NCBI GenBank assembly: GCA_024409235.1
Contig: JAKSUA010000019.1
Span: forward strand, 1-43,942
Direction: 5' to 3'
DNA: 43,942 bases
Source: Bacteroidales bacterium
Lineage (GTDB): Bacteria; Bacteroidota; Bacteroidia; Bacteroidales; UBA1715
Shown here in pieces: positions 1 through 8,863 of this stretch (position 1 is the stretch's first letter; each line of letters begins with the position of its first letter). A program made the translations under genes and the position numbers. The notes beneath the pieces were generated by a model. That model had not been told where the DNA came from. It made no database searches and saw only the letters and a list, made by a program, of their open reading frames with translations.

Positions 1-1242
1 GCAACTATCAATATGAAACATACAAACAACACACAACCAGCTGTTGGAACAGACTCAAAAAGAGGAGATGAAATCCTTTACTTTGTCAGCGACCGTCCCG
101 ACGGCAAAGGTGGTCTTGATATCTGGTACAGTATATATTTATCAAAAAAAGGAGAATGGCGTGAAGCAAAGAACTGTGGAAACAAGATAAACACAGCCGG
201 CGACGAAATGACCCCATTCTATCAAATGCGCGACAGAACCTTATATTTTAGTTCAAACGGTTGGGCCGGTCTTGGAGAACAAGACATATTCCGTTCCACT
301 GGAGAACTAACAAAATGGACACCAGCAGAAAACGTAGGTTATCCTATCAATACTGGTTTCGATGACATTTATTTCACTGCAGACGCTGCAACTGTTAACG
401 GATTTTTCGTATCTAACAGACAGGAAGACAAAAACAAATCTACTTGCTGCGACGACATTTTCTCATATAAATTTGTTGATGCAATTTCTATTGGAGTAGA
501 AGGAACAGTTATGCTTATTCCAAACGCAACAATCGAAAAGATTGTAAAAGACAATATGGAGAAAGTAAACGAGAGAACTTCATCCGGCGACTCTACAATT
601 TTTGCAGAAGGAAGTATTGTTTCACTATTCTTAATAGACAAGAACACCGAAGAACCAATCTTTATTGCTGCTGACACAACTGACGAAAATGGACATTACT
701 TTTTCGACGTTACCGCAAGAAAAGACTACATGCTTCAATTTGAAAGCGACAAAAAACTGCCTCCGGAAATTCGCTTCACAACAAAAGGCATATTCAAATC
801 TGACACAATTCACATTGATGCTATCGGAATCGACTATCTTTCTAAAGACATTTTCCGCATAAAAAATATTTATTACGACTTTGACAAATCAAGTCTAACT
901 CTACAATCAAAGAAAATCATTTCACGCACAATTTTGTATATTATGAAAGAATATCCTCAGATTGTAGTTGAAATTGGCAGTCACACCGATAATAAAGGTG
1001 GAGAGAACTACAACCTTAAACTATCACAAAAACGTGCGGAAAGCGTAGTTAACTATCTGGTTCAAAACGGAATAGAACCTACAAGACTGAGAGCAAAAGG
1101 ATACGGAGAAATGCACCCTGTTGAACCAAATGAAAACGAAGACGGAAGCGACAATCCTGAAGGACGCGCAAAAAACAGACGAACAGAATTTAAAGTCATA
1201 GGTACGCTCAATCAATATTTTGAAATTATTTACGAAGATTAG
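1..1242 (+). CDS. PorE-like OmpA-family envelope protein (5' end outside window)
   Basis: The reading frame is open from base 1, ahead of the first ATG at 13, so the start lies outside the window. What remains is the second half of a protein very like its downstream neighbour. It has PD40/beta-propeller strands (a stretch reading ILYFVSDR, then GGLDIWYS and LYFSSNG), a carboxypeptidase-regulatory-like beta sandwich around residues 200-265, and a C-terminal OmpA peptidoglycan-binding domain from about residue 287. That domain shows SHTDNKGG, LSQKRAESVV, GYGE and GRAKNRRTEFK; the Asp of HTD and the Arg of KRA are the usual diaminopimelate contacts. This domain order matches PorE, the periplasmic anchor of type IX secretion in Porphyromonas. 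Family assignment is firm; a secretion role is inferred. Confidence 0.85.
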   Translation, partial: ATINMKHTNNTQPAVGTDSKRGDEILYFVSDRPDGKGGLDIWYSIYLSKKGEWREAKNCGNKINTAGDEMTPFYQMRDRTLYFSSNGWAGLGEQDIFRSTGELTKWTPAENVGYPINTGFDDIYFTADAATVNGFFVSNRQEDKNKSTCCDDIFSYKFVDAISIGVEGTVMLIPNATIEKIVKDNMEKVNERTSSGDSTIFAEGSIVSLFLIDKNTEEPIFIAADTTDENGHYFFDVTARKDYMLQFESDKKLPPEIRFTTKGIFKSDTIHIDAIGIDYLSKDIFRIKNIYYDFDKSSLTLQSKKIISRTILYIMKEYPQIVVEIGSHTDNKGGENYNLKLSQKRAESVVNYLVQNGIEPTRLRAKGYGEMHPVEPNENEDGSDNPEGRAKNRRTEFKVIGTLNQYFEIIYED

Positions 1243-1266
1243 AACAAGTATATTGAATTTGTTTCT

Positions 1267-1274
1267 TATATTTG
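1267..1274 (+). promoter_or_regulatory. Candidate -7 box (TATATTTG) before the second PorE-like gene
   Basis: TATATTTG fits the Bacteroidetes -7 consensus TAnnTTTG and lies 35 bp before the ATG at 1310. No clear -33 TTTG is seen 19 bp upstream, so the call is modest. Confidence 0.35.
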
Positions 1275-1309
1275 GGGCGTTTTATGATGATTAATGTAAT
1301 ATTACACTT

Positions 1310-3472
1310 ATGAAGTACAAATATCTTATACCATTCTTCCTATTATTTTTAGGATTCGCAGCTGATTCTTACGCCCAGATTGACTTGTCAGCATTGAGTT
1401 CTGGGAAACTAAAAAAATTAGGAAACACAGCTATGAATAACGGTGATTTTTATAGCGCAAGCCGTTATTATGAAGCTTACTGCAAAGAAGTAGAAGATTA
1501 TAAAATCATGTTCCAACTTGCAGAAAGCTACCGTTTATCTCGAAACTATGCAGCTGCAGAAGTTTGGTATGACAAAGCATACAAAGCAAATCCACAAAAA
1601 AACACTCTTGCTTTGTACTACTACGCAACAATGTTGAAAACATCTGAAAGATATGCTGAAGCAAAAGGTCATTTCAAATCATTTAAAAAAGAATATGCCG
1701 GTGCAAAAGATTTCAGCATTTATTCTGCACTTGTAAAACAACAATTGATTGCCTGCGATTCAGCTCCTTCATATATTGCTTCGCCTCTAAACATGGCTGT
1801 AACAGCAATGGATAACTCAACAAACACAGAAGGACATGAATATATGCCAATTTTCTTGGAAAACAGAGCTATTGCTTACGCAGCTACAGCAGTTGATTCT
1901 TTAGGAGCAACATCTGTTGACTCTATTGTTTATCCTAAATTTTACGAAGCTACTTATGCCAACAACAAATGGATGACAAAAGATGATTGGAATTTAAACG
2001 TTCAGGAAACTCCTAACCTTAACGCTACTCATGGAGCATTCTCTCCTGACATGCAACGTTTTTATTTCGTTCGCTGCGAAAGAGGAAAGAAGAAATTCCT
2101 TTCAACAAAAAGAAAACCAGATATTTGTAAAATCTACGTAACAAAAAATACTTTTGGTACATGGCAAGCTCCTGAAGAACTTCCAGAAATCATAAACACC
2201 AAAAACACATCTAACATTCAAGTTGCAGTAGGAAACGAATCAAAGAAAAATGACGAAATTTTGTATTTCGTTTCAAATCGTGAAGGCGGACGTGGTGGTT
2301 ACGATATTTGGTATTCAATCTTCATGTCGAAGAAAAACGAATGGCGTGCACCAAAGAACTGTGGTAATAAAGTAAACTCATCGGGTGATGAAATTTCTCC
2401 TTATTACGATGCTGTTACAAGAACATTGTACTTCTCTTCTAACGGTTTAGCTTCTATGGGTGAATTTGATATTTTCAAATCAAACGGTGAAATGAGTAAA
2501 TGGACTCCCGCAGAAAACATGGGATATCCTATCAACTCTCCATACGATGATTATTATTTCGCATTAAGTCCTGACGGCAAAAAAGCTTTCTTCGCTACTA
2601 ACCGTGTTGGCACAATGACTGGTGGACAAGAAACTTGTTGCGATGACATTTATTTAGTTGACTACGAAGATGTTAAATTTGATATTCCTGTAACTGGCCG
2701 TGTATTTGAATTGGTTGACAGCAAACTTTCAAATTTAATTTCTGCTAACTTTGAAACAAATGCAAGCCAAGACAGTCTTTCTGTTGATTTAGCAGATTCA
2801 GTTGCTACAGCACCTGCTTCTGTTGAAAAAGAGAAAAATTACTTAGCAGGAAGCCGTGTTGCATTATACATGGGTAACTCAAATGAAAAAGTATTCATTT
2901 CAAGTACAGAAACAGACGCTGACGGCCGTTATTACTTTACTGTAGAACCAAATCATCAATATGTTCTACAATTTGAAAATGTTCGTTCTGGTTCCGCATT
3001 TATTCCATTCTCTACAAGAGGTATTACAGAACCTGACACATTACACTTAAAAGATTACGGAATCAACTCTATTACAAAAGATGCATTGGTTGTAAAGAAC
3101 ATTTATTACGAATATGGAAAATTCCGTTTGAAAAAGGAACAAAAAGAAATTCTTGACGAATCAGTTGTTTCTTTGATGAGAGAAGCTCCAGAAATCGTAG
3201 TTGAATTAAGCAGCCACACTGATGATCACGGAGGTGAAGCATTCAACTTAAAATTATCACAAAAACGTGCTGATGAGATTGTTGATTATGTAATCAAACA
3301 AGGTATAGAAAAATCAAGAATTATCGGTAAAGGTTACGGATTCTCAGTTCCTGTTGCACCAAACAAATTTGATGACGGTGCAGACAACCCAGATGGACGT
3401 GCTATGAACCGTAGAACTGAATTCAAGGTTATCGGAACAGTTTCTGAATACGACGATTTTATCGAAGATTAA
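1310..3472 (+). CDS. PorE-like TPR/beta-propeller/OmpA envelope protein
   Basis: This is a 720-residue secreted protein. A signal peptide covers about residues 1-22 (SYA-Q). TPR-like helices follow (about 33-140, with NNGDFYSASRYYEAY and RNYAAAEVWYDKAY), then PD40 propeller strands (about 165-465), a carboxypeptidase-regulatory-like sandwich (about 510-570) and an OmpA peptidoglycan-binding domain (about 597-715) with SSHTDDHGG and GRAMNRRTEFK. The order TPR, propeller, CRD, OmpA is that of PorE, which tethers the type IX secretion machinery to peptidoglycan. It is the intact tandem paralogue of the truncated gene upstream, and a strong terminator follows. Other Bacteroidetes OmpA proteins share this architecture, so true PorE orthology is not proven. 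Confidence 0.85.
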   Translation: MKYKYLIPFFLLFLGFAADSYAQIDLSALSSGKLKKLGNTAMNNGDFYSASRYYEAYCKEVEDYKIMFQLAESYRLSRNYAAAEVWYDKAYKANPQKNTLALYYYATMLKTSERYAEAKGHFKSFKKEYAGAKDFSIYSALVKQQLIACDSAPSYIASPLNMAVTAMDNSTNTEGHEYMPIFLENRAIAYAATAVDSLGATSVDSIVYPKFYEATYANNKWMTKDDWNLNVQETPNLNATHGAFSPDMQRFYFVRCERGKKKFLSTKRKPDICKIYVTKNTFGTWQAPEELPEIINTKNTSNIQVAVGNESKKNDEILYFVSNREGGRGGYDIWYSIFMSKKNEWRAPKNCGNKVNSSGDEISPYYDAVTRTLYFSSNGLASMGEFDIFKSNGEMSKWTPAENMGYPINSPYDDYYFALSPDGKKAFFATNRVGTMTGGQETCCDDIYLVDYEDVKFDIPVTGRVFELVDSKLSNLISANFETNASQDSLSVDLADSVATAPASVEKEKNYLAGSRVALYMGNSNEKVFISSTETDADGRYYFTVEPNHQYVLQFENVRSGSAFIPFSTRGITEPDTLHLKDYGINSITKDALVVKNIYYEYGKFRLKKEQKEILDESVVSLMREAPEIVVELSSHTDDHGGEAFNLKLSQKRADEIVDYVIKQGIEKSRIIGKGYGFSVPVAPNKFDDGADNPDGRAMNRRTEFKVIGTVSEYDDFIED

Positions 3473-3492
3473 TCACAACATTTTAGATATGA

Positions 3493-3526
3493 AAATCCAG
3501 TAAGAATTCTTACTGGATTTTTTATT
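3493..3526 (+). terminator. Intrinsic terminator after the PorE-like gene
   Basis: A 12-bp perfect stem (AAATCCAGTAAG with CTTACTGGATTT, loop AATT) is followed by a T-rich run, 20 bp after the stop codon. Confidence 0.85.
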
Positions 3527-3544
3527 TTATGACCTTGATTCTCC

Positions 3545-3574
3545 TTTGTTGTTACCATGAAAAGGTTATCTTTG
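3545..3574 (+). promoter_or_regulatory. Bacteroidetes-type promoter of the alpha-galactosidase gene
   Basis: A -33 TTTG (3545-3548) and a -7 TATCTTTG (3567-3574) are separated by 18 bp, close to the consensus TTTG-N19-TAnnTTTG. Transcription would begin near 3581, about 17 bp before the ATG. Confidence 0.75.
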
Positions 3575-3597
3575 CATAATCTTTACGAAAAAAAATA

Positions 3598-4836
3598 ATG
3601 AAAGGCATAACTGCGTTTTTACTTACACTGCTATTATCCTCAACAATGGCTTTTTCTCAAAAAGCAGAAGGATTAGCACAAACTCCACCTATGGGTTGGA
3701 ATAGCTGGAACACATTCGCTTGCGACATTAACGAACAGTTAGTTATTAGTGTTGTTGACAGCATTGTTTCCAAAGGACTACGTGATGTTGGTTACAACTA
3801 CATTGTTATTGACGACGGCTGGATGCTTCACGAAAGAGACAAAAAGGGGAACTTAGTTGCAGACCCAGAAAAGTTCCCAAATGGAATAAAACATTTAGCA
3901 GATTACGTACACTCAAAAGGTATGAAATTCGGTATTTATAACTGTGCCGGTTCATACACCTGCGGTGGATATCCCGGAGGTAGAGGCCACGAATACCAGG
4001 ACGCACTTTTATATGCTTCTTGGGGCGTTGACTTCCTTAAATATGACTGGTGTTCACATGGTAATCTAACATCTGATGCAGCATACACAACAATGCGTGA
4101 TGCACTTTACGCAACAGGCCGCCCAATATTATTCAGCATCTGTGAATGGGGCGACACAGAGCCTTGGCTATGGGCAGAAGAAATTGGACACACATGGAGA
4201 ATTTCTGGCGACATATATCCTTGTTTTAATTGTGAAGACCGACATGATGACGGGCTACCAACACAATGGTCTGCTTGGGGAATTATGAGAATACTTAACA
4301 TGCGCGACAACTCAGTTCTTCGTCAATATTCTAAACCTGGAGCATGGAATGATTTTGACATGATGGAAGTTGGAAACGGAATGACTCTTTCTGAAGACCG
4401 CTCTCATTTCGCCTTATGGTCATTGCTTTCTTCCCCACTTATGCTCGGAAATGACGTTAGAAAGACATCTAAAGAGACATTAGAAATTATTACCAATAAA
4501 GAAATCATTGCTGTAAACCAAGATGAATTGGGCATACAAGGATTTCGTTTTGAAAGCATTGACAGTTTAGATATATGGGTGAAGCCACTCGTTAACGATT
4601 CATGGGCAATATGCTTTTTAAATACAAGTGAAAAGCCTTATAACCTAAATTACAACTGGAATCAAAAAACAATAATTGACACAATATTCAATAAAAAAAT
4701 AAATTTTTCAACGACAACTTGTCAAATACGTGACTTGTTTGCAAAAAAGACGATTGGTACGACCAAAAATCCTACTAAAACAACCATCAACAGCCATGAT
4801 GTGTTTATGGTGACGCTCAAACCAATAAAGAAATAA
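3598..4836 (+). CDS. Secreted alpha-galactosidase, glycoside hydrolase family GH27
   Basis: This 412-residue enzyme should release terminal alpha-linked galactose from oligosaccharides or glycans by a retaining mechanism. A signal peptide ends near residue 21 (AFSQ-K), so it is exported. The GH27 barrel starts at PPMGWNSWNTF and carries the family stretch TCGGYPGGRGHEYQDA. The nucleophile is Asp150 in FLKYDWC and the acid/base is Asp205 in WRISGDI. A short beta-sandwich tail closes the protein. It has its own good promoter and runs into a Nudix-type regulator 4 bp downstream, which suggests sugar-responsive control. Some GH27 members act on beta-L-arabinopyranosides, so the exact substrate is open; the family is certain. 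Confidence 0.93.
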   Translation: MKGITAFLLTLLLSSTMAFSQKAEGLAQTPPMGWNSWNTFACDINEQLVISVVDSIVSKGLRDVGYNYIVIDDGWMLHERDKKGNLVADPEKFPNGIKHLADYVHSKGMKFGIYNCAGSYTCGGYPGGRGHEYQDALLYASWGVDFLKYDWCSHGNLTSDAAYTTMRDALYATGRPILFSICEWGDTEPWLWAEEIGHTWRISGDIYPCFNCEDRHDDGLPTQWSAWGIMRILNMRDNSVLRQYSKPGAWNDFDMMEVGNGMTLSEDRSHFALWSLLSSPLMLGNDVRKTSKETLEIITNKEIIAVNQDELGIQGFRFESIDSLDIWVKPLVNDSWAICFLNTSEKPYNLNYNWNQKTIIDTIFNKKINFSTTTCQIRDLFAKKTIGTTKNPTKTTINSHDVFMVTLKPIKK

Positions 4837-4840
4837 CAAT

Positions 4841-5524
4841 ATGGCAGCAAAAACAGAAATAAGTAATTTTTCAATCGATTGTGTAATCTTTGGATTTGAC
4901 AAAGGTGAATTAAAAGCCCTTCTAATAAAAAGAAATACAGAACCAGATTTTGGTAAATTAGGGCTTCCTGGAGGATTTGTTTATTTGGACGAGGATCTTG
5001 ATGCAGCTCCAATTCGTCGTTTGCACGAATTAACAGGACTAACAGACATTTATATGAAGCAAGTAGGAACTTTCGGAAAAACTGATCGTTATCCTATCCG
5101 CAGAGTTATAACAGTTGTCTATTATGCTTTAGTGCGTGTTTCCGACTATTCTATGAAAATCGGCGAAGATGCGTTGGAACTTCATTGGGTTCCAGTTAAT
5201 CAAATGCCAGAATTAACATTTGACCATAACGACTTGTTCAATGCTGCATTAACAACATTGCAGGAACAAGTACGCATAGATCCAATCATATTCAATCTGC
5301 TACCAAAAGATTTTTCTCTTTCTGACCTTCAGATTGTTTATGAAACAGTTACTATGCAGAAATTTGATAAGAGAAATTTCAGAAAGAAAATATTAAACTT
5401 AGGCATTTTGCATGACACAGGAAAGAAACAAAACAATGTGTCTCATCGTGCAGCCCGTCTTTACAGATTTGACAAAAAAGCTTATCAGAAAATGCTGAAA
5501 CGCGGTCAGATGTTTGCAATATAA
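4841..5524 (+). CDS. NrtR/AraR-type transcriptional regulator (Nudix-like plus winged helix)
   Basis: The 227-residue protein has an N-terminal Nudix fold (about 8-140) and a C-terminal winged-helix segment (about 150-220, with FDKRNFRKKILNLGILHDTG). This is the layout of the NrtR family and of the Bacteroides AraR regulator of arabinose use. The Nudix box spans residues 45-67 with exact spacing (G45, E51, R59, L61, E63, G66), but two catalytic glutamates are replaced by Arg60 and Leu64. That points to ligand sensing rather than hydrolysis. It sits 4 bp after the alpha-galactosidase gene, so it is probably co-transcribed and may control it. The effector is unknown; a sugar or sugar phosphate is a guess from context. 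Confidence 0.85.
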   Translation: MAAKTEISNFSIDCVIFGFDKGELKALLIKRNTEPDFGKLGLPGGFVYLDEDLDAAPIRRLHELTGLTDIYMKQVGTFGKTDRYPIRRVITVVYYALVRVSDYSMKIGEDALELHWVPVNQMPELTFDHNDLFNAALTTLQEQVRIDPIIFNLLPKDFSLSDLQIVYETVTMQKFDKRNFRKKILNLGILHDTGKKQNNVSHRAARLYRFDKKAYQKMLKRGQMFAI

Positions 5525-5545
5525 TCTGATTACTATTAACAAAAC

Positions 5546-5580
5546 AAAAGGGTAAGAAATATTTCCTACCCTTTTCTATT
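5546..5580 (+). terminator. Terminator after the NrtR-like gene
   Basis: AAAAGGGTAAGAAAT pairs with ATTTCCTACCCTTTT (one mismatch) and is followed by CTATT, 21 bp past the stop codon. Confidence 0.75.
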
Positions 5581-5591
5581 TATTTTAATAC

Positions 5592-5622
5592 AAAATAGGT
5601 ATGCTTGAAGCATACCTATTTT
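5592..5622 (-). terminator. Terminator of the carB-carA-carB operon
   Basis: A 13-bp perfect stem (AAAATAGGTATGC with GCATACCTATTTT, loop of 5) lies just past the stop of the second carB. On the minus strand it ends in TTTT followed by an AT-rich tract. It is convergent with the neighbouring plus-strand terminator. Confidence 0.75.
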
Positions 5623-5624
5623 GA

Positions 5625-8600
5625 TTAATATTCATTCCAACTCTTTATTTCCAATTCATCTACAGAAATATTGCAGAAGGCTGTAATAAAGGCTGTTGCT
5701 AATCGTGCATTCGTCAACAATGGAATATTGAAATCTATTGCACCACGACGGATAGAATAATCGTTATCCAACTCAGACTTGCTATGATCTTTTGGAACAT
5801 TGATAACCAAATCAAGTTGTTTTTCACGAATATAATCCATTACATTAGGTTTAAGGTCTTCATCCGGCCAATGTAATGCAGTAGCCTCTACTCCATTGTT
5901 TTTCAAGAATTCAACTGTTCCCTTAGTACCAAATAGTTTATATCCTTTTTGAACTAACAGACGGCAAGGTTCCAACAAAACAACCTTACTCTTAGCAGGT
6001 CCTGTACTCAAGAAAATATTTTTCTTTGGAATCTTGTAACCAACCGATAACATTGATTTTAAGATAGCTTCATAATAACTATCACCGATACAACCAACCT
6101 CACCTGTTGAAGACATATCTACACCCAAAATAGGATCGGCTTTTGCCAAACGTGCGAAACTAAATTGTGGAGCCTTAATACCAATATAATCCAAATCAAA
6201 AATTGACTTATCGAATTTTTCCACTGGAACTCCCAACATAACTTGTGTTGCCTGAGCTATAAAGTTCTTCTTCAACACTTTTGATACGAATGGGAAGCTT
6301 CGAGATGCACGAAGGTTACATTCAATAACTTTAATATCATTGTCTTTTGCCAAGAACTGCATGTTGAATGGACCAGAAATTTGTAAGCCTTTAGCAATTG
6401 CTCTACTAATTTTCTTAATTCTACGAATAGTTTCGAAATATAGTTTTTGTGGCGGAAATGTCATAGTTGCATCACCAGAGTGAACACCTGCAAATTCAAC
6501 GTGTTCCGAGATAGCATAACTTAACACTTCACCATTTTGAGCAACGGCATCAATTTCGATTTCTTTAGCTTGCTCAATAAATTGTGTAACAACTACTGGA
6601 TGTTGTTTTGAGACCTTGGTTGCAAGCGTCAAGAAATGTTCCATTTCCTCCTTGTTTGAAACGACATTCATTGCCGCACCAGAAAGCACGTACGAAGGAC
6701 GAATCAATACAGGGAAACCGACCTCATCAACAAATTGATAAATATCATCCATGCTTGTCAACTCTCTCCAACGTGGTTGGTCAATACCAAGTTCATCACA
6801 CATTTCTGAGAATTTATGACGATCTTCTGCCCTATCAATATTGATTGGAGATGTACCCAAAACATTTACCTTTTGGTTATACAAACGCATAGCCAAGTTA
6901 TTTGGAATCTGACCACCTGTAGAAACAACTACACCATGTGGATCTTCTAAATCACAAATATCAAGTACACGTTCCAATGTCAATTCATCAAAATACAATC
7001 TATCACAAGAATCGTAATCAGTTGATACTGTTTCCGGATTATAGTTTATCATAACCGAATGGAATCCTTCTTTCTTGATAGTATTCAATGCATTTACACC
7101 ACACCAGTCAAATTCTACAGAAGAACCAATTCTGTATGCCCCAGAACCAAGAACGATAACAGATTTTTTATCATTATTAAATGATATATCGTTCTCATTA
7201 CCAGAATATGTCATGTACAAATAGTTCGTTTGTGCAGGATATTCTGCAGCCAAAGTATCTATTTGTTTTACAACAGGAACAATTCCTTTTGATTTACGGA
7301 ATTGACGAACAGTATCAATATTGTCTTCTATATTCTTATCTGCAGAATTTAATACAAGACGAGCAATTTGGAAATCTGAGAAACCACGTACTTTTGCCTC
7401 ACGCAATAAGTCTTCTGGCATAGATTCTAAATTTGAGTAACCAGAGAGTTGCTGTTGAATATTTGCAATATTCTTCAACTTTTCAAGGAACCATTTGTCA
7501 ATCTTTGTCAAATCATGGATTTTATCTACCGAATATCCTTTTTCCAAAGCAATATTGATAGCGAAAATACGCATGTCGGTTGGCTTCTGTAATTCTTTGT
7601 CAAGATCTTCGAACGAAATATCATGGTTAGCAACAAAACCGTGCATACCTTGACCTATCATACGCAAACCTTTTTGAATAACTTCTTCGAAGTTACGACC
7701 AATTGCCATAATCTCACCAACGGACTTCATTGACGAACCAATTTCTTTTGAAACGCCATTGAATTTTCCCAAATCCCAACGTGGAATCTTACAAACAATG
7801 TAATCCAAAGCTGGCTCGAAGAACGCACTTGTAGTCTTTGTAACAGAGTTCTTCAATTCAAACAAGCCGTAACCCAAACCTAACTTAGCAGCAACAAATG
7901 CCAATGGATAACCAGTAGCTTTCGAAGCCAAAGCAGAAGAACGGCTCAAACGAGCATTTACCTCAATTACACGATAATCTTCGGAATTTGGATCAAGTGC
8001 ATATTGCACATTACATTCACCAACGATACCGATATGGCGAACTATACGGATAGCTAATTCACGAAGTTTATGATATTCCGCATTAGACAATGTTTGCGAA
8101 GGAGCAACAACAATACTTTCACCAGTATGGATTCCAAGTGGATCGAAGTTTTCCATATTACAAACAGTAATACAGTTATCATATTTATCACGAACAACTT
8201 CATACTCAACTTCTTTCCAACCTTTCAAAGATTCTTCGACCAATACTTGCGACGAATATGCAAATGCTGTTTCACACAGTTTTTTCAATTCCTCAACATT
8301 AGAACAGAATCCACTACCTAAACCACCCAAAGCATAAGCAGCACGTACAATTACAGGGAATCCAAGTCTTTCTACAGCCTTTACTGCTTCTTCTACAGAA
8401 TTCACAGCTTCACTACGAGCAGTTTTCACATTTATTTCATTCAATTTTTGAATGAAAAGGTCACGGTCTTCTGTATCCTTGATTGCCTGAACTGGTGTAC
8501 CCAACACTTTAACACCATATTTTTCAAACACACCACTGTCGTACAAAGCTGTACCACAGTTCAAAGCAGTTTGTCCACCGAAAGCCAACAAAATACCTTG

Positions 8601-8840
8601 TGGTTTTTCTTTTTGGATTACACGTTCTACAAATTCAGGAGTTACAGGCAAGAAATAAATTCTGTCAGCTATACCTTCCGAAGTTTGTACTGTAGCAATA
8701 TTTGGATTGATAAGAACCGTTTCGATTCCTTCTTCGCGTAACGCTTTCAAGGCTTGTGAACCAGAATAGTCGAATTCACCTGCTTCTCCAATTTTCAAAG
8801 CACCTGAGCCTAATACTATTACTTTTTTAATCTCGTTCAT
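5625..8840 (-). CDS. carB: Carbamoyl-phosphate synthase large subunit, second copy
   Basis: This 1071-residue subunit makes carbamoyl phosphate from bicarbonate, ammonia (channelled from CarA) and two ATP. It has two ATP-grasp halves, starting at VIVLGSGALKIGEAGEFDYSG and again near residue 560 (VIVLGSGAYRIGSSVEFDW), an oligomerisation segment between them, and a C-terminal MGS-like allosteric domain (about 930-1060). Length is normal for the family. The stretch IKVIECNLRASRSFPFVSK resembles the animal CAD/CPS1 enzymes more than the E. coli type. It is the last gene of carB-carA-carB, 23 bp after carA. No broken motif is visible, so both carB copies look active. Confidence 0.95.
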   Translation of the reverse strand: MNEIKKVIVLGSGALKIGEAGEFDYSGSQALKALREEGIETVLINPNIATVQTSEGIADRIYFLPVTPEFVERVIQKEKPQGILLAFGGQTALNCGTALYDSGVFEKYGVKVLGTPVQAIKDTEDRDLFIQKLNEINVKTARSEAVNSVEEAVKAVERLGFPVIVRAAYALGGLGSGFCSNVEELKKLCETAFAYSSQVLVEESLKGWKEVEYEVVRDKYDNCITVCNMENFDPLGIHTGESIVVAPSQTLSNAEYHKLRELAIRIVRHIGIVGECNVQYALDPNSEDYRVIEVNARLSRSSALASKATGYPLAFVAAKLGLGYGLFELKNSVTKTTSAFFEPALDYIVCKIPRWDLGKFNGVSKEIGSSMKSVGEIMAIGRNFEEVIQKGLRMIGQGMHGFVANHDISFEDLDKELQKPTDMRIFAINIALEKGYSVDKIHDLTKIDKWFLEKLKNIANIQQQLSGYSNLESMPEDLLREAKVRGFSDFQIARLVLNSADKNIEDNIDTVRQFRKSKGIVPVVKQIDTLAAEYPAQTNYLYMTYSGNENDISFNNDKKSVIVLGSGAYRIGSSVEFDWCGVNALNTIKKEGFHSVMINYNPETVSTDYDSCDRLYFDELTLERVLDICDLEDPHGVVVSTGGQIPNNLAMRLYNQKVNVLGTSPINIDRAEDRHKFSEMCDELGIDQPRWRELTSMDDIYQFVDEVGFPVLIRPSYVLSGAAMNVVSNKEEMEHFLTLATKVSKQHPVVVTQFIEQAKEIEIDAVAQNGEVLSYAISEHVEFAGVHSGDATMTFPPQKLYFETIRRIKKISRAIAKGLQISGPFNMQFLAKDNDIKVIECNLRASRSFPFVSKVLKKNFIAQATQVMLGVPVEKFDKSIFDLDYIGIKAPQFSFARLAKADPILGVDMSSTGEVGCIGDSYYEAILKSMLSVGYKIPKKNIFLSTGPAKSKVVLLEPCRLLVQKGYKLFGTKGTVEFLKNNGVEATALHWPDEDLKPNVMDYIREKQLDLVINVPKDHSKSELDNDYSIRRGAIDFNIPLLTNARLATAFITAFCNISVDELEIKSWNEY

Positions 8841-8863
8841 TTCAGTATGATTTTACTTTGGAG

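Noticed and set aside
4722..5012. Minus-strand frame of 96 codons across the GH27/NrtR junction
   Set aside because: It is antisense to two well-supported genes and has no recognisable domain; it is a shadow frame.
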